A stretch of 54,559 nucleotides of DNA from Pseudoramibacter alactolyticus ATCC 23263 (GTDB lineage: Bacteria > Bacillota > Clostridia > Eubacteriales > Eubacteriaceae). The position numbers and the translations under genes were made by a program. Where the stretch lies: contig NZ_GL622359.1 of NCBI RefSeq assembly GCF_000185505.1, positions 713,249-767,807 on the forward strand. Direction: 5' to 3'. The notes under the pieces were generated by a model, which worked only from the letters and a program-made list of their open reading frames with translations, did no database searches and was not told where the DNA came from. This document shows, piece after piece, positions 52,749-54,559 of this stretch. The stretch's first letter is position 1. Each line of letters begins with the position of its first letter.

Positions 52749-54524
52749 ATGGCCTTTGACGGTATTGTCACCTATCATTTAATACAAGAATTATCACATC
52801 AGCTTCTCGGCGGGCATATCCGTAAAATTCACCAACCGGAAAATGATGAAATCCACCTGAGCATCAACCGCGGCAAAACAAATTATGTCTTGTTGATGTC
52901 CGCCAACGCCAATCAGCCTCGCGTGCATCTGACCAACAAAAAGAAAAAAAATCCAAATACACCGCCGAGTTTTTGCATGGCCCTTCGCAAACATCTGATC
53001 AACGGACGCATTGAAGCCATCCGCCAGCACGAAAGCGACCGCGTTATCCTTTTAGATATTGCGACAAAAAATGAATTTGGCGATCCGGTGATCAAATCCC
53101 TCATTGCCGAAATCACGGGACGTCACGCCAATATTATTTTAACCAAAACAGAAGCAGACGCTCTTGTTATCATCGATTGCCTCAAAAAGATCGGTTCTTC
53201 ATCCAATCGATATCGGCAAATTCTTCCGGGGCTTCCCTATAAGTTTCCGCCGGAAACGGGGCGACAAAATTATTTCAACTGCAAAACAGATGCCGATTTA
53301 GACGCCTGGCTGCTTAAACATCCCCACGAATCTCTGTCTCACGCTTTAGTTCAGGGCTTTTTAGGCGTCAGTCCCAATTTGGCTCGAGAAATTTGTTTTC
53401 GCTCCGGTTTGTCAGAAGACCAGTCCACGGACGCCCTCTCGTCCAAAAACAGCAATGCTTTTCACCGCTCCTTTTTAGAGATTCATCAGGAAATCACCGC
53501 TCAGTCTTCTCCTTGCCTTTATTATTTCAACCATCAGATTCGGGATTTTGCCACTCTTTCGCTGCATTATTTGCAGAGCCTTGACCGCCAGCCGGCGGAC
53601 TCCGTATCAAATCTGCTCGAACGGTTTTATTATCAGAAAGATAAAAAAAATCGTTTTGATACCAAAAGCGCCAACCTGAAGCATCAGCTCAATATTTTGT
53701 TTAAGAAGAATACAAAAAAACTGCAGAATCTCCACAAGGATTATCAAAATTCTCAAAAGGATGAAAAAAGCAAACTCTACGGCGATTTGATCACCGCCAA
53801 TATTTATCAAATCGAAAAGGGAATGAAAAGCGTCACATTGTCTAATTATTACGATCCGGAACTCCCGTCGGTTACCATCCCACTGAAAGTGAATGAGGCC
53901 CCATCGCAAAATGCTCAGCGTTTTTATAAAAAATACAATAAGGCCAAGCGCGCACAAATTCAAGTGACCGAGCAGATCCAAAAGACCGAAAACACAGTTT
54001 ATTATTTGGAAAGTCTTCTCAATGCCTTGGAACACTGCACCGAGCCCGAGGAATTAGACGAAATTCGTCATGAAGTTATTCACTCTGAATTCGGCAATCA
54101 AAAAAATAAAGGCAAAAAAGATAAAAGGCCAATTTCTTCCCACCCGCTGCACTTTCGATCGTCAGAGGGCTTCGATATTTTGGTTGGCAAAAACAATTAC
54201 CAAAACGATGCCATCTCCACCCGACTGGGTAGCGATGAGGATTGTTGGCTCCACGTAAAAGATATTCCCGGCTCTCATGTTTTGATCATTGCCAACGGCC
54301 GCTTTATCACCGAGCAAACCCTCCTGGAAGCCGGCGCGCTGGCCGCCTGGTACAGCAAAGCCAAAAACAGCTCCAATGTCCCTGTCGATTATGTCGAATA
54401 CCGTTATGTCCATAAACCCAACAAAGCAAAACCTGGAATGGTCGTTTTCACCAATCAAAATACTATGTATATAACGCCCAAGCGCGAAATTATCGACCAA
54501 ATTGAAACGGTCACCAAAGCATAA
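52749..54524 (+). CDS. rqcH: RqcH (NFACT/FbpA family) ribosome quality-control protein
   Basis: 591 residues from ATG 52749, with GGAG 7 nt upstream. Domains: NFACT-N (MAFDGIVTYHLIQELSHQLL), helix-hairpin-helix region, long coiled-coil arms (about 295-450, Lys-rich) and the C-terminal NFACT-R domain (DEDCWLHVKDIPGSHVLI). In Bacillus, RqcH binds obstructed 50S subunits and directs C-terminal alanine tailing of stalled chains. Older annotations call the family fibronectin-binding protein. The 35 bases after the stop show no feature. Confidence 0.94.
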   Translation: MAFDGIVTYHLIQELSHQLLGGHIRKIHQPENDEIHLSINRGKTNYVLLMSANANQPRVHLTNKKKKNPNTPPSFCMALRKHLINGRIEAIRQHESDRVILLDIATKNEFGDPVIKSLIAEITGRHANIILTKTEADALVIIDCLKKIGSSSNRYRQILPGLPYKFPPETGRQNYFNCKTDADLDAWLLKHPHESLSHALVQGFLGVSPNLAREICFRSGLSEDQSTDALSSKNSNAFHRSFLEIHQEITAQSSPCLYYFNHQIRDFATLSLHYLQSLDRQPADSVSNLLERFYYQKDKKNRFDTKSANLKHQLNILFKKNTKKLQNLHKDYQNSQKDEKSKLYGDLITANIYQIEKGMKSVTLSNYYDPELPSVTIPLKVNEAPSQNAQRFYKKYNKAKRAQIQVTEQIQKTENTVYYLESLLNALEHCTEPEELDEIRHEVIHSEFGNQKNKGKKDKRPISSHPLHFRSSEGFDILVGKNNYQNDAISTRLGSDEDCWLHVKDIPGSHVLIIANGRFITEQTLLEAGALAAWYSKAKNSSNVPVDYVEYRYVHKPNKAKPGMVVFTNQNTMYITPKREIIDQIETVTKA

Positions 54525-54559
54525 ATGTCAAAAGAGGCTAAACTCTAATATTGTACCGA

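Noticed and set aside
1..54559. tRNA or rRNA genes and prophage modules
   Set aside because: No T-loop/acceptor patterns, rRNA blocks, integrase or structural phage genes were seen on reading both strands; a tRNAscan run would settle tRNAs.

Overview
The window looks like chromosome from an anaerobic, low-to-mid GC Bacillota of the Clostridia/Eubacteriales type. This rests on gene content: a PolC-type DNA polymerase III, a giant 2-hydroxyacyl-CoA dehydratase activase-like protein, a YugP-type peptidase, the radical SAM pair next to a DUF2344-type protein, RqcH, and Firmicute-style synteny. I cannot name the species from sequence alone. Almost all genes are housekeeping; the only mobile DNA is one IS3-family element cut by the left edge and one decayed insertion sequence. 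|| Layout. 1-664: right end of an IS3-like element, inserted just beyond a cation P-type ATPase gene. 722-3584: that ATPase behind a yybP-ykoY (Mn2+) riboswitch with a terminator and a clear promoter. 3615-7242: valS and a D,D-carboxypeptidase. 7294-19493: a leftward operon, reading activase-like protein, uppS, cdsA, rseP, ispG, polC; it follows the classic Firmicute order except that dxr is absent between cdsA and rseP, and RseP is short. 19599-20420: a divergent LexA-like regulator lacking the catalytic serine. 20421-30628: leftward rnpB, recA, cinA, pgsA, rimO, ftsK, dut, pnp, rpsO, i.e. RNA processing, recombination, chromosome segregation and nucleotide hygiene. 30676-31261: decayed IS. 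31303-38602: arginine biosynthesis arranged as two divergent units (argCJBD leftward, argGH rightward) that meet at a control region with matched promoters and ARG-box-like operators; argF and the regulator argR are not here. 38603-39239: an unusual convergent intergenic region with its own strong leftward promoter and a terminator about 500 nt away, a candidate non-coding RNA or micro-gene. 39240-43883: radical SAM pair, an isocitrate/isopropylmalate-type dehydrogenase and an HD-domain protein. 44055-52675: leftward dapF, yicC, gmk, rpoZ, priA, def, fmt, yugP, rsmB. 52664-54524: rightward rqcH. || Most worth following: the 38.6-39.2 kb transcription unit (including a frame broken only by TGA), a PriA whose ATPase motifs are all eroded while its zinc cluster is intact, a PDZ-less RseP, the riboswitch-controlled P-type ATPase, and the arg divergent operator. 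I found no convincing CRISPR array, prophage, tRNA or rRNA gene, and no clearly novel multi-gene system.
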